Of a DNA stretch of 59,688 nucleotides, positions 24,149 to 32,736 are shown piece by piece. The notes beneath the pieces were generated by a model. The model made no database searches, was not told the origin of the DNA, and saw only the letters and a list, made by a program, of their open reading frames with translations. The stretch comes from Treponema sp. (GTDB lineage: Bacteria > Spirochaetota > Spirochaetia > Treponematales > Treponemataceae), in contig JAILHV010000082.1 in assembly GCA_024695625.1 (NCBI GenBank), positions 1-59,688 on the forward strand. Reading direction: 5' to 3'. Both the position numbers and the translations under genes were made by a program. How positions within the stretch are numbered: the stretch's first letter is position 1; every line of letters begins with the position of its first letter.

Positions 24149-25462
24149 ATGAAAAAGTATCATTTTGCGGCTCTTGCAGCTGCCTTAACCTTTGCATCTT
24201 CTGCTGCCATCTGCTTTCTTGGCTGCAGCGGAAAGTCAAATTCTGCAAATAGCGAAAATCTGCCAAAAATCGTAGTGTGGTCATATTCAAGCGAGCTTGG
24301 CAACATGCTGGACATACCCACCTTTGGCTACAAGGCAAGGCATCCCGACGTTCAGGTTGACTATTCGCTTACACCCGTTGACCAGTTCCCTTCCAAGCTT
24401 GACCGGGCGTTGAGTTGTTCAAGCGAGGTTCCCGATGTTTTTGCCCTGGACGTTTCCTTTGTCCGAAAGTATATAGAAGAAGGTGCAGACTTTTTGCTGC
24501 CCCTGGACGACATCTACGAGCAGGTCAAGGACAAAATGGATTCCTACCCTATGCAGGTCGGAACCTACGACGAGCATGTGTATGGAATGAGCTGGCAGGT
24601 CTTTCCCGGAGCGGTCTTCTACCGCAGAAGCCTTGCAAAACGCTTCTTTGGCACTGACGACCCGGTGATGGTTCAGCAGCACCTCAAGGACATTCCGTCT
24701 TTTCTGGATTCCGCAAAGCTCATAAATGAAAAGTCCTACGGAACTGTATACATAGTCTCTTCTTCCCAAGACCTATTTATGCCCTACAAGGGCCTGCGCA
24801 AGGTTCACTGGGTTACGAACAACAATCTTTTTATAGACCCGGCAATGCAGGCCTACATGGAAATGTGCCGCACAATGCACGTAAAGCACTACGATGCCGG
24901 CGTAAGGCAGTGGTCGGAAGGCTGGTTTGCCGGTATGAACGACACCCTCACTGATGAATCTGGCAAGAGCGCAAAGATTTTCTGCTATTTCCTGCCCGCC
25001 TGGGGACTTCATTCTGTCTTGAAGGAAAATGCCGGTGATACTGCCGGTGACTGGGCAATGGTCGCGGGCCCCGTCCACTATGACTGCGGTCGCACATGGC
25101 TTGCTGCCTACAAGGGCACGAAAAACCCCGAGGCTGTAAAGGAAATGATACGCTATCTTGTAAGCGACGACGGCTTTTGCACAGGCTATGCCCGCATGAC
25201 GGGTGACATCGTTGCAAACATCCACACCCAGGATGCAATAAAAAATACCTTTAGCGAGCCCTTCCTTGGCGGTCAGAACCACTACGCGGAACTCTGTGAA
25301 ATGTCCAGAAACACAAAGGAAAGCCTTGTTCAGGGGTCAGACCAGGCCATAGAAGCCCTCTGGAGCGAGGCGGTTTCATCCTATGCCTACGGTGAAAAGA
25401 CAAAGGAAGAGGCCCTTGCAGACTTCCGCTCCCACGTTAAGAGTACTCTGGGTTTTAATTAG
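24149..25462 (+). CDS. ABC-type sugar-binding lipoprotein (orphan)
   Basis: A 437-residue extracellular solute-binding protein of the MalE/UgpB class. The lipoprotein signal peptide ends FLGC with the lipidated cysteine at residue 26. The mature protein starts with IVVWSYSSELG and the helix-rich two-lobe pattern including DVFALDVSFVRKYIEEG. The start at 24149 follows a GGGG; an upstream ATG at 24071 would not give a signal peptide. No permease or ATPase gene is near, so it serves a transporter encoded elsewhere. Its place between trpGD and trpCF is not explained by tryptophan metabolism. Confidence 0.85.
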   Translation: MKKYHFAALAAALTFASSAAICFLGCSGKSNSANSENLPKIVVWSYSSELGNMLDIPTFGYKARHPDVQVDYSLTPVDQFPSKLDRALSCSSEVPDVFALDVSFVRKYIEEGADFLLPLDDIYEQVKDKMDSYPMQVGTYDEHVYGMSWQVFPGAVFYRRSLAKRFFGTDDPVMVQQHLKDIPSFLDSAKLINEKSYGTVYIVSSSQDLFMPYKGLRKVHWVTNNNLFIDPAMQAYMEMCRTMHVKHYDAGVRQWSEGWFAGMNDTLTDESGKSAKIFCYFLPAWGLHSVLKENAGDTAGDWAMVAGPVHYDCGRTWLAAYKGTKNPEAVKEMIRYLVSDDGFCTGYARMTGDIVANIHTQDAIKNTFSEPFLGGQNHYAELCEMSRNTKESLVQGSDQAIEALWSEAVSSYAYGEKTKEEALADFRSHVKSTLGFN

Positions 25463-25518
25463 GAAATATGGGGTGAATGCCTTTCGTGGTGAGGCTTACC
25501 CCACTTGAAAATTTAAGG

Positions 25519-25902
25519 TTATTTCTTTACAATCTCTGTTATCTGCACGGAAGCGTGGCCGTTTTGGCTTGAGAGTTTGCCTCTTGCAAAGAGTTTGCCG
25601 TCTACAAGGATTTCTGCTGCCTCAACTGGCTGGCGGTCCAGTTCAATGACGGTTCCCCTTGTATAAGCGTCCACTTCCTTCTGCTTTTTAAGGATGGAAC
25701 CGTAGACGACGGTGATTCGGCGCGGGGATGTGGCGTTTGCTTCTGCAATGAGGGCTGCTGCCCTTGCTTTTCTTGCCGCTATTTTTGCCGCACGGACTTT
25801 TGCTGCGTCTTCGGAGGATGGTTCAAGCTTTTTTTGGTCCTGGCTCTTTGCTTCTGCCTGAGGCTTCTTTAAGTTGTCTGTTTTGGGTGTGCTTGGGCTC
25901 AT
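25519..25902 (-). CDS. FliN-like SpoA-domain protein
   Basis: A 127-residue protein. Residues about 1-60 are low-complexity, Lys/Ala/Gln/Pro-rich and probably unfolded; residues about 62-127 form a SpoA (surface presentation of antigens) domain as in FliN and FliM C-termini: the GTVIELDRQPVEAAEILVDGKLFARG pattern and the ending ITEIVKK (only part quoted here as GTVIELDR and VDGKLFARG). SpoA proteins build the flagellar C-ring or type III sorting platform. The start at 25902 has GGAGGAA upstream. No other flagellar gene is near, so this is likely a second, specialised FliN paralogue. Confidence 0.75.
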   Translation of the reverse strand: MSPSTPKTDNLKKPQAEAKSQDQKKLEPSSEDAAKVRAAKIAARKARAAALIAEANATSPRRITVVYGSILKKQKEVDAYTRGTVIELDRQPVEAAEILVDGKLFARGKLSSQNGHASVQITEIVKK

Positions 25903-26039
25903 TCTTCCTCCAAAAGTTTGTCTATGACTTGGAAATGCAAGTCGCAGGCATAACTTAATTATAGCATAAGTTTTTACAAATGCAAGGAAATAGGGCATTT
26001 TTGCCGATTTAAATATTACATATAGAAGGCTAAAAAAAA

Positions 26040-27614
26040 ATGAGCATTATTGATGAAATTGTACAGAAACGCAAGCAGGATATAAGGAACCTTAGTTTTA
26101 ACTACGGAGTTGACATTCCCCGTGAACGCCCAAGGCGTATAGTGCCCTTCCTTGGTGCAAAGGGGGCAATCCTGGAGATAAAGAGGGCCTCCCCCAGCAA
26201 GGGAGACATAGCCCCCAACCTTGATGCCGCCGACACTGCAAGAAAATACGTTGAGGCTGGTGCCAGCGCAATTTCAGTTCTTACGGAGCAGAATTATTTT
26301 AAAGGTTCCCTGCAGGACCTGATTGCTGTATGTGAGGAAGTTGGCAACCGAAACGTGGCAGTCCTCCGCAAGGACTTTCTCTTTGACCCGGAAGAGGTCG
26401 AAATTGCATACAAGTGCGGGGCGGATGCAGTCCTTTTGATTGCCCGCATGCTGGACACGGAAAAGCTCATAGAAATGGCAAAGGAATGTGCCTTCCTTAA
26501 GATTACAGCTTTTGTTGAACTGCGCCAAAGCGAAGACTTGCAGAAGTACAAGCAGCTCCTGGAAGCCGTGGACAACCGCTACATAGTTTGCGGCGTGAAT
26601 GCCCGTGACCTAAGTGACTTTAGCATAGACTTCCTAAAGCCAGCCGGCATGATAAGGGAAATCCGCATAATTTCCGGTGTAAGTTCCCGCGTTGTCTTTG
26701 AAAGCGGAATCAAGACCACCCAGGCCGCATCTTTTGCAGGAAGCCTGGGCTTTACCGGCATGCTGATGGGTGAAGCCGCTGCCTCAAATCCTGAAGAGGC
26801 AAGTTCCCTCGTTGCATCCTTCGTGGAAGCAGAAGAAAATGATGCATCCAAGAAGTGGCTTGAGTATGCAGGTTCCTTGCGCCGCCGCATGGAAAAGAAA
26901 CCCCGCCCCTTCGTAAAGATTTGCGGAATAACCTCTGCCCCTGATGCGGTAAAGGCCGTTAAGCTTGGTGCAGATCTCTTGGGCTTTATTTTCTGTGCCG
27001 AAAGCAAGCGCAATGTTGCAGGCTCAACAGTGGCAAAAATCGCCGGTGAACTGCAGAATTCAAGCCTGCGCGGAAAGGTTAGCCTTGTTGGCGTAATAAC
27101 AGACCCTTTCTCAGACGAAGCAAAGGAAGCCTACGCTCTTATAGACTCAGGTGTACTTGACTTTATCCAGCTTCACGGATGTGCAGACGAATTCCTTAGG
27201 GCAGAGGGGCTTGATGCCGGCAAGAAGAAGTTCAAGCCGTCAGAAATACCACATTATCCTGCCGTAAACATAACGAGCGTTGAAGACCTGCAGCAGATAG
27301 ACGTTATGTGTGCCTACGGTGAACCCAGAATCCTGATTGACGCAAAGGACGGAGACCAGGTTGGCGGAACAGGCATTCAGGTTGGCGAAGGCTTTGTTGA
27401 GCAGGTTGGCAAAAAGACCAAGCTCTGGCTTGCAGGCGGAATTGACCCCAAGAACGTAAAGGACATAATCCAAAAATTCAACCCCGAGCTTTTGGATGTT
27501 TCAAGCGGCGTAGAATCTGCCCCCGGCGTTAAGGACTATGCAAAGTTGGAAAAACTCTTCAAGGCCATAAAGTCCGGTGCAAAGAAAGTCAAAAAGGAAA
27601 AAAAAGAAAAATAA
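26040..27614 (+). CDS. trpCF: Fused indole-3-glycerol phosphate synthase and phosphoribosylanthranilate isomerase
   Basis: A 524-residue bifunctional enzyme of two TIM barrels. TrpC (about 1-255) shows ILEIKRASPSKG, SVLTEQNYFKGS and VLRKDF, with its Glu and Lys catalytic residues. TrpF (about 290-510) starts with KICGITS and ends LAGGIDPKNV, LDVSSGVES. TrpF isomerises phosphoribosylanthranilate; TrpC closes the indole ring. AGAAGG precedes the ATG. A Lys-rich tail ends the protein. trpA and trpB are not in the window. Confidence 0.95.
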   Translation: MSIIDEIVQKRKQDIRNLSFNYGVDIPRERPRRIVPFLGAKGAILEIKRASPSKGDIAPNLDAADTARKYVEAGASAISVLTEQNYFKGSLQDLIAVCEEVGNRNVAVLRKDFLFDPEEVEIAYKCGADAVLLIARMLDTEKLIEMAKECAFLKITAFVELRQSEDLQKYKQLLEAVDNRYIVCGVNARDLSDFSIDFLKPAGMIREIRIISGVSSRVVFESGIKTTQAASFAGSLGFTGMLMGEAAASNPEEASSLVASFVEAEENDASKKWLEYAGSLRRRMEKKPRPFVKICGITSAPDAVKAVKLGADLLGFIFCAESKRNVAGSTVAKIAGELQNSSLRGKVSLVGVITDPFSDEAKEAYALIDSGVLDFIQLHGCADEFLRAEGLDAGKKKFKPSEIPHYPAVNITSVEDLQQIDVMCAYGEPRILIDAKDGDQVGGTGIQVGEGFVEQVGKKTKLWLAGGIDPKNVKDIIQKFNPELLDVSSGVESAPGVKDYAKLEKLFKAIKSGAKKVKKEKKEK

Positions 27615-27684
27615 TTGTTCTGCAAACGCTGAAAGACGGCAGCTTGCATGCAGCGTGGGAGCTGGCGGTTGAAAATATAGGCAC

Positions 27685-27779
27685 GGCAGGGATTGGAGGG
27701 GCCCGCCGCAGGCGGGTTGCGGAACGGAGTGGAGCAATGGAGCGGGTAGGGCCCCGCGGAACCCCGGAAAGCCCCTAGC
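27685..27779. repeat. Dispersed repeat family B, copy 4
   Basis: Runs from GCAGGGATTGGAGGGGCC to GGAACCCCGGAAAGCCCC, with an expanded GC-rich middle. It lies between the convergent trpCF and the metalloprotease gene. Confidence 0.7.
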
Positions 27780-27799
27780 ATATAAAAGCGCCGCAAAAA

Positions 27800-30700
27800 T
27801 CAGTAGAAAAAAGAAGAACCGATGCCAAGCACGTATTTTTTCTCGTCGTTGAATGTGTGCGGCTGGTATCTGAATGAAAGGCTGAGCTTGTGAACTATGG
27901 ATGGGGATGCAAGTACCCCGGTGTTTATCATTTGGTAGAAGGATGCCGTTAGGTAAACTGCGTCTTCCATAAGGTCACTGTCTGCTTCTTTTAATGCCTC
28001 TGTAATCCTGAATATTTCCATGTTGCCGTTCAGGTGGGCAATCCTCATCGCATATCCGCCAGTAATTGAAAATCTCTTGAAGTAAAGGGGAACGGCGGAA
28101 ATTCCCTTTTGTATTTCCGAGGCAAAGAGTACTGCTTCTGCCGAAAACTTAAAGAGGCTTGTGGCGTTGTAGCACAGGGAAGCGGATGCTCCGACCGGAA
28201 GGTTGTATGTTAAGCCCTGCCTGCAGTCAATAGGAATGAGGTTTCCTATGCGGATTGTCGCGGACGGGAAGAGCTGGCTGTTTGAGTAGGAGCTGTTTTC
28301 GTCCTTGATCCTAAGGTATTTGTTTGCGTAGACGGTCTTAAAGCTGAATCCAGACCTGTTCCAATAGCCTGAACCTGTCTGGTGAATGTTTGAGTATTCA
28401 AGGGAAAGGGCATTTTGCATGTTAAAGAGGCTTTGGTTGTCGGAATCCCCCATTTTTGTAGAGGCGAATATTCCCGCGTTGTCACTGCCAAAAAGAGAAA
28501 AGTCGTAGTCATCACTGCTTGAAAGCTTTTGCTTTCCGTCCACGAGCAGGTTTTTTTCCGTTGCAGTAATGGAGCCTGTTTTTCCGACTTGCACCGTGTT
28601 GCTCATGCTTATGCTGTTGGAGAACTGCCTTATGCCGTTTGCGTCGTAGGTAAGGGCAGCTTCCTCTCCGTAGACAAAAAACTGGGTCTGCTGCATGGAT
28701 CCGCCCTGCAGTTTTACCGCAAGGCCGCCGCACCTGCTGAATATGTCCCAGCCCGTGCTGATGGAAAGAATCTCGTTGTCCCAGGGGGTGGCGAATATGC
28801 CCATCACGCCGGGGAAGACGATTGTGTTGGAGTAGGCTCCATTGTCGTCATACTGGGGAACATAGGAAAATGGCAGGACGGAGAGTTTTTTCTGGAACAT
28901 GTTGCGGTAGGGCTTTGCGTCTGCAAGAAAGCTTGCAATTGCCTCTTCCTGCTGAATTACTTCGGCGCTGCTATTACCGTCATCGCTACGGCTTTCCTCT
29001 CCCTTCCCTTTGATGGCAACATATATTGCTTTTTCTTCTGCATGGACACTTTGAAGCGGCATGCCTTTTGCATTCATTTTAAGCAGCTTGCTGTCCATGT
29101 AGAAATGCGCGCTGTAGACGGTGCTTTCTCCAAGGCAGACCGGGCTGTATATACCGCCTGAGACATCGGTAGACAAAATGTATGCGCCTGAGCCTTCTAT
29201 AATTCCAAGGCGGGGAAAAGTTCCAGGCATTGCAAGGCTAAAGGCAAGGCTTTCTTCCCCGGAAGTGCGGTCGCTTTGGTTTAGGCCTGAGGGGGTGCTT
29301 GATCCGTAGTAAAAGGAAAGGTCCCTTAGCTCAACATCTTTTCCAAGCGAATATTCAATTCCCTTCCCGGCATCTTTTCCGTAGGCAAAGACATTCCGTA
29401 TTTTCCATTCAAGGCCGTCTTTGCAAAGAAAGGCTATGTTTCCTCCTCTTCCTCCGCAAAGAGAGAAGGGGGCTTCCCCCTTGCCAAGAAATAGCTCCTT
29501 GTCTTCTTCAAGTTGCCCGTCCTTTATTCGATAGGTCTTTATAAAGCTTTTCTGACCGATAACCTTTACCGCTGCAAGTGCGTATTCACAAGGCTTTCCT
29601 TCTTTTGCGCCCCTTGCAATCAGAACTGAGGCGTCCCTAAGGCCTGTCTCGTCCAAGCTTGTCCAATCCTTTGACTGCATGTTGTAGAGCTTAACCTTTG
29701 TCTTTACGTTCATGCTGTTGTAGCTGTGGTAGCTTACCGCAAGAAATGCCCCGTCCGGAGAAAGAGAAATGGATGTAATTCCCTTGTGGGCAAAAAGCTT
29801 CCTTGGCTTTTCAAATGAACCGTCCTTTTTAATGCCGGAATAGTAGACCGAAGATGTTTCGCCTTCAATGTAGGCAAAGCCATTTTTGCAAGACGTAAGC
29901 CCTGTGTACCTGTAGCCGCTCGTGTTTTTGCTGTCCAGCTTCTTCGCCCCAGCCTTACCGCCCGCACCAGTCTTTTTACCCGCAGCCCTAAAAAAATCGC
30001 CAATAAATTCCTCTGCCAAAGGATTGCTATTTATAGAAGGAACTTGAACACTCTGCATGAATTCCTTCCAAGCAGCATTCAAATTCACCCCGTAAACCTT
30101 TTGAAATCCCCCGCGGAAGGTAATGTGGAAATTGTTGATAATTTCCCACCAGAAGTCCGCATACTTTTGCATTCCGTACTTTTCCTGCAGCCACTTGGTA
30201 AAGGAACTGCCAAAAATGTACGGCGTACTGCCAGCCGGGTAAATGTCACGCGAACCAAGCACGTCCGGCCATGAAGGAAATTCCCCGCTAAGCTTTGTCT
30301 GCCTTATCGTGTGCAGGAAAAATGAACTGTTAAGCCTTCCCTGACCGCCACGGCTCTCCTGGGCAACAGCCGCCCCCTCCTTTATCATGGAAGGCGTTTC
30401 TATAAAATCTCCCCAGTAAATCATGTTGCAAAGCCTGTGCCTAAACTTGTCCGACTTCTGGTTCACGGTAAGCGCATGGGTAAGCTCATGTTCAAAAGTG
30501 GAAAGCAGGTTGTCGGAGTAAAGGGAAAGGTCTTCTGTTGCCGCCGCATCAAAAAGAACTATGTGGTTGTAGCTTGCATTGCTAAAGTATGCGTTGTAAA
30601 CGTCCGTGCTCTGGGTAATAACCACTGGCATGGCCGTAAAGGGGCAGGTCATGTTCATATCGGAACAAATCTTTTGGCAAATGGAATCTGCGTTCTGCCT

Positions 30701-30877
30701 AAGCTCCATTGCGCTCTGGATGCATTGCTCCGGAAAAATAATAAGAAAGTATTGGCTTTGAACCGAGCGGATGTTTGTGCCCCCGGAAAGCTGACCGTTA
30801 ATGCTAGTAACCTCTGCCGTAAGCGGATAAAAGCTAAAAAAAATGAGCAACAAAAATATGGCCTTAAGTCTTCTCAT
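27800..30877 (-). CDS. Secreted metalloprotease with beta-propeller and C-terminal barrel-like region
   Basis: A 1025-residue exported protein. Signal peptide 1-21 (ends TAE). Residues about 25-290 are a zinc-peptidase domain of the MA clan with the HELTH motif at 130-134 and a downstream acidic residue in KEGAAVAQE that could be the third ligand. Residues about 320-700 hold repeated strands of a TolB/WD40-like propeller (SLSPDGAFLAVSYHSY). The C-terminal 350 residues alternate polar and hydrophobic positions, with many Tyr/Phe, and end YVLGIGSSFFY, like an outer-membrane barrel. The start at 30877 is preferred over ATGs at 30904 and 30916 because only it begins with the signal peptide. Substrate unknown. 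Confidence 0.7.
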   Translation of the reverse strand: MRRLKAIFLLLIFFSFYPLTAEVTSINGQLSGGTNIRSVQSQYFLIIFPEQCIQSAMELRQNADSICQKICSDMNMTCPFTAMPVVITQSTDVYNAYFSNASYNHIVLFDAAATEDLSLYSDNLLSTFEHELTHALTVNQKSDKFRHRLCNMIYWGDFIETPSMIKEGAAVAQESRGGQGRLNSSFFLHTIRQTKLSGEFPSWPDVLGSRDIYPAGSTPYIFGSSFTKWLQEKYGMQKYADFWWEIINNFHITFRGGFQKVYGVNLNAAWKEFMQSVQVPSINSNPLAEEFIGDFFRAAGKKTGAGGKAGAKKLDSKNTSGYRYTGLTSCKNGFAYIEGETSSVYYSGIKKDGSFEKPRKLFAHKGITSISLSPDGAFLAVSYHSYNSMNVKTKVKLYNMQSKDWTSLDETGLRDASVLIARGAKEGKPCEYALAAVKVIGQKSFIKTYRIKDGQLEEDKELFLGKGEAPFSLCGGRGGNIAFLCKDGLEWKIRNVFAYGKDAGKGIEYSLGKDVELRDLSFYYGSSTPSGLNQSDRTSGEESLAFSLAMPGTFPRLGIIEGSGAYILSTDVSGGIYSPVCLGESTVYSAHFYMDSKLLKMNAKGMPLQSVHAEEKAIYVAIKGKGEESRSDDGNSSAEVIQQEEAIASFLADAKPYRNMFQKKLSVLPFSYVPQYDDNGAYSNTIVFPGVMGIFATPWDNEILSISTGWDIFSRCGGLAVKLQGGSMQQTQFFVYGEEAALTYDANGIRQFSNSISMSNTVQVGKTGSITATEKNLLVDGKQKLSSSDDYDFSLFGSDNAGIFASTKMGDSDNQSLFNMQNALSLEYSNIHQTGSGYWNRSGFSFKTVYANKYLRIKDENSSYSNSQLFPSATIRIGNLIPIDCRQGLTYNLPVGASASLCYNATSLFKFSAEAVLFASEIQKGISAVPLYFKRFSITGGYAMRIAHLNGNMEIFRITEALKEADSDLMEDAVYLTASFYQMINTGVLASPSIVHKLSLSFRYQPHTFNDEKKYVLGIGSSFFY

Positions 30878-30915
30878 AAAATGTCCAGACAGTCTTCTTC
30901 CCATACATAATAGCA

Positions 30916-30958
30916 TAAAAAAAAGCCGTAAAATTCACAAGATGTAAATTCTACGGCT
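30916..30958 (-). terminator. Terminator of tRNA-Cys
   Basis: On the minus strand a stem AGCCGTA/TACGGCT, with further partial pairing inside, is followed by a run of eight T. It lies just downstream of tRNA-Cys and also upstream of the metalloprotease gene. Confidence 0.75.
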
Positions 30959-30964
30959 CGTAGC

Positions 30965-31036
30965 AGGCGTCTAGCGGAGTCGAACCGCTTCATAGTGGTT
31001 TTGCAGACCATTCCCTTCCCACTTGGGTAAGACGCC
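30965..31036 (-). tRNA. tRNA-Cys (anticodon GCA)
   Basis: Cloverleaf on the minus strand: acceptor GGCGTCT/AGACGCC, anticodon loop CTGCAAA giving GCA, T-arm with GGTTCGACTCC. The discriminator base is U, as required for cysteine tRNAs. CCA is not encoded. Confidence 0.93.
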
Positions 31037-31108
31037 ATAACGGAAAAGATAATAGCATTTTTTACGATTTGTGTCAACAAGAGAAAAAGGTTTTTGCCTA
31101 TGTATTTA

Positions 31109-31270
31109 GGAGGGGGAAGTCTCCCCCTGCGCCCGCACTTCGTTGCGTGCTACCCCCTCTGCGGGCTCAAACGCCGCCCGCAACGCCTGCTAAAATGAAT
31201 CGTGTTAACATAAAAATCCCGCGAGTTACGAATTAACTCGGTAGCTTGCGAAGCGAGCGGACAACTCCCC
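31109..31270. repeat. Repeat family D, copy 1
   Basis: Shares several blocks with the opposite strand of 36228-36376: GGGGGAAGTCTCCCCCTGCG, ACCCCCTCTGCGGG, CCGCAACGCC, and the stretch GAGTTAC..AACTCGG. The 31271-31400 remainder also shares an ACATTTGTTGGC block. No coding sequence is visible between tRNA-Cys and 31440. Confidence 0.75.
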
Positions 31271-31439
31271 AGAATGTCAAGTAACATTTGTTGGCGTAAA
31301 AACAGCGAGCGGCTTACGACTTTCACCTTCGGGGTCACGACAGTCACCTTCGGGCTTGCCCCGGAGGTCTTTCAAAGCGGATTATCGGGTCTAGCTGGAA
31401 AATGACACATTTCTTGCTAAAAACTCAAAATTGAATTTA

Positions 31440-32285
31440 TTAATATTTTGTGTAATACTCAACGGTTTTGTAGTAATTGTCTTCTATAAAATCTCCTTTA
31501 CTGTATATGTCTATTTTATCATAAAGCTCTTTTGTTCCGCGTATTTCAAGTTCTGCTTCCTGACTTTCTTCAATATAGCGACTAGGCTGGGATATAGCAA
31601 AGTTATTTAAAATCTTTTCTTTTTTCCAGAAAAATCTTTGCACTTCACCATAAAGTGATGTTAGATTTTTTTCAACTTCAATCTGGCTTATAGCTTCTTG
31701 GTTAGCAGCAGGGACATATATTTTAAATGTTCCCATAATAATGTCAAAGTCAGGTTCAAGTTTCATATACAGCACCTTGCCGTCTGCCCTTAACTCTTCA
31801 ACAAACTGCCTCCGCTCATTTGTTTTTTCAAAGGTCTCTATATTTTTAATACCCTTATTCATTTTAGAAATAATTTTTTCAATGCCTTCTGATGGAAAAT
31901 AATGATATTCAAATCCATCTTTATAATCCCATATATTGTCTTCTACACTGATGTCAATTTCTTTTTTGATGCCGGAATCATTTGTTAAATACAAAAAATG
32001 TGAATGATGGGCGCGAACGTTCAACAAGATGAGCTTCTTTAATCTAAGTTTTGTTGAATACTTCACATTCAAACTTTTAGGTAAAAGGCTCAATATATTT
32101 TGTATTTCATTTTCATCTTCCTGATAATACACTTCGCCACTGTCTCTGCAATAAAGAACAAGGATTCCACTATTTTTATTTCTGGAGCTTTTACTGGAAG
32201 TTGATTCTGTTTGCGTGGATTTACAGCTTACAAAAAAAATTATGAGAAGAAGAATTGAAATAAGTACTATAAAATTCTTTTTAAT
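31440..32285 (-). CDS. Lipoprotein of unknown function with an ATT start codon
   Basis: An open frame that must begin after an in-frame TAG at about 32297. No ATG, GTG or TTG occurs before the signal sequence, but an ATT at 32283-32285 stands 6 nt after AGGAG and opens a textbook lipoprotein signal: (I)KKNFIVL, a hydrophobic run and FVSC, with cysteine at residue 21. The protein would have 281 residues. The first standard start is a GTG at 32132, which would remove the signal. The mature part is AT-rich in codon use, has Lys/Glu/Ile/Tyr-rich segments and no recognised domain. Either ATT is used, or the gene has lost its ATG by a point change. Confidence 0.6.
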   Translation of the reverse strand: MKKNFIVLISILLLIIFFVSCKSTQTESTSSKSSRNKNSGILVLYCRDSGEVYYQEDENEIQNILSLLPKSLNVKYSTKLRLKKLILLNVRAHHSHFLYLTNDSGIKKEIDISVEDNIWDYKDGFEYHYFPSEGIEKIISKMNKGIKNIETFEKTNERRQFVEELRADGKVLYMKLEPDFDIIMGTFKIYVPAANQEAISQIEVEKNLTSLYGEVQRFFWKKEKILNNFAISQPSRYIEESQEAELEIRGTKELYDKIDIYSKGDFIEDNYYKTVEYYTKY

Positions 32286-32350
32286 ATTACTCTCCTACAA
32301 AGCAGCCTTTGTGCCAAAGCCGTATCGCATTGAAGCTTTTTTATGTGATA

Positions 32351-32563
32351 TTACTTACTAAACGCAAGTTCCAGATGTTTCTTTTCTTTTACACAATCCA
32401 GAAGATAATAGTTAATAATATTCTGATACGGCATACCTGTTTCTTCTGCCATATTCTTAAAATATTCAATTACCTGAGCATCAAGACGGATTGTAATCTG
32501 TTTTTTGAGTCTGTCTGCGTAAGGATTTTTTATTCCATTTGAAAAATCATAATTGTCTCTCAT
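32351..32563 (-). CDS. brnA: BrnA-type antitoxin
   Basis: A 70-residue ribbon-helix-helix protein of the BrnA family. The core KKQITIRLDAQVIEYFKNMAEE is the DNA-binding strand and first helix; MPYQNIINYYLLDCV follows. BrnA binds the BrnT toxin and represses its own operon. The start at 32563 has GGAGGAAG upstream; a longer frame back to 32647 only translates the toxin remnant in the wrong frame. The matching toxin gene upstream is broken (see 32565-32667), so this is an orphan antitoxin. Confidence 0.85.
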   Translation of the reverse strand: MRDNYDFSNGIKNPYADRLKKQITIRLDAQVIEYFKNMAEETGMPYQNIINYYLLDCVKEKKHLELAFSK

Positions 32564-32564
32564 T

Positions 32565-32667
32565 TTATCTTCCTCCATATTGTGCGGATTCAAGTGCATT
32601 CGCTTTTCTTGCAGAAATAATTCAATTCCGCTTTTACAGGATCCCATTCAAAGATTATTTTATCCAT
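32565..32667 (-). pseudogene. brnT: BrnT toxin remnant with internal deletion
   Basis: Directly upstream of brnA. From an ATG at 32667 the frame reads MDKIIFEWDPVKAELN, the start of a BrnT ribonuclease toxin. After that the frame shifts, and a second frame reads ISARKANALESAQYGGR and stops 1 nt before the brnA start, which is the usual BrnT C-terminus. The central part (roughly 55 residues, including the RNase core) is missing. A promoter (TTGACG at 32698-32703, 18-nt spacer, TATAAT at 32674-32679) still stands before it. Confidence 0.8.
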
Positions 32668-32673
32668 AATTAT

Positions 32674-32703
32674 ATTATAATTATACTTTGTAAAAACCGT
32701 CAA
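32674..32703 (-). promoter_or_regulatory. Promoter of the brnTA remnant operon
   Basis: TTGACG, 18-nt spacer, perfect TATAAT on the minus strand, ending 6 nt before the old brnT ATG. It should still express brnA. Confidence 0.6.
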
Positions 32704-32736
32704 GCATAAAAAAAATCGGGCTTGACCCGCTGTCGG

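Noticed and set aside
28529-29161. 210-residue plus-strand frame inside the metalloprotease gene
   Set aside because: Antisense to a gene with a signal peptide and catalytic motif; no promoter or ribosome site.
32351-32647. 98-residue version of BrnA
   Set aside because: The extra N-terminal 28 residues translate the BrnT remnant in a wrong frame; the GGAGG before 32563 marks the real start.
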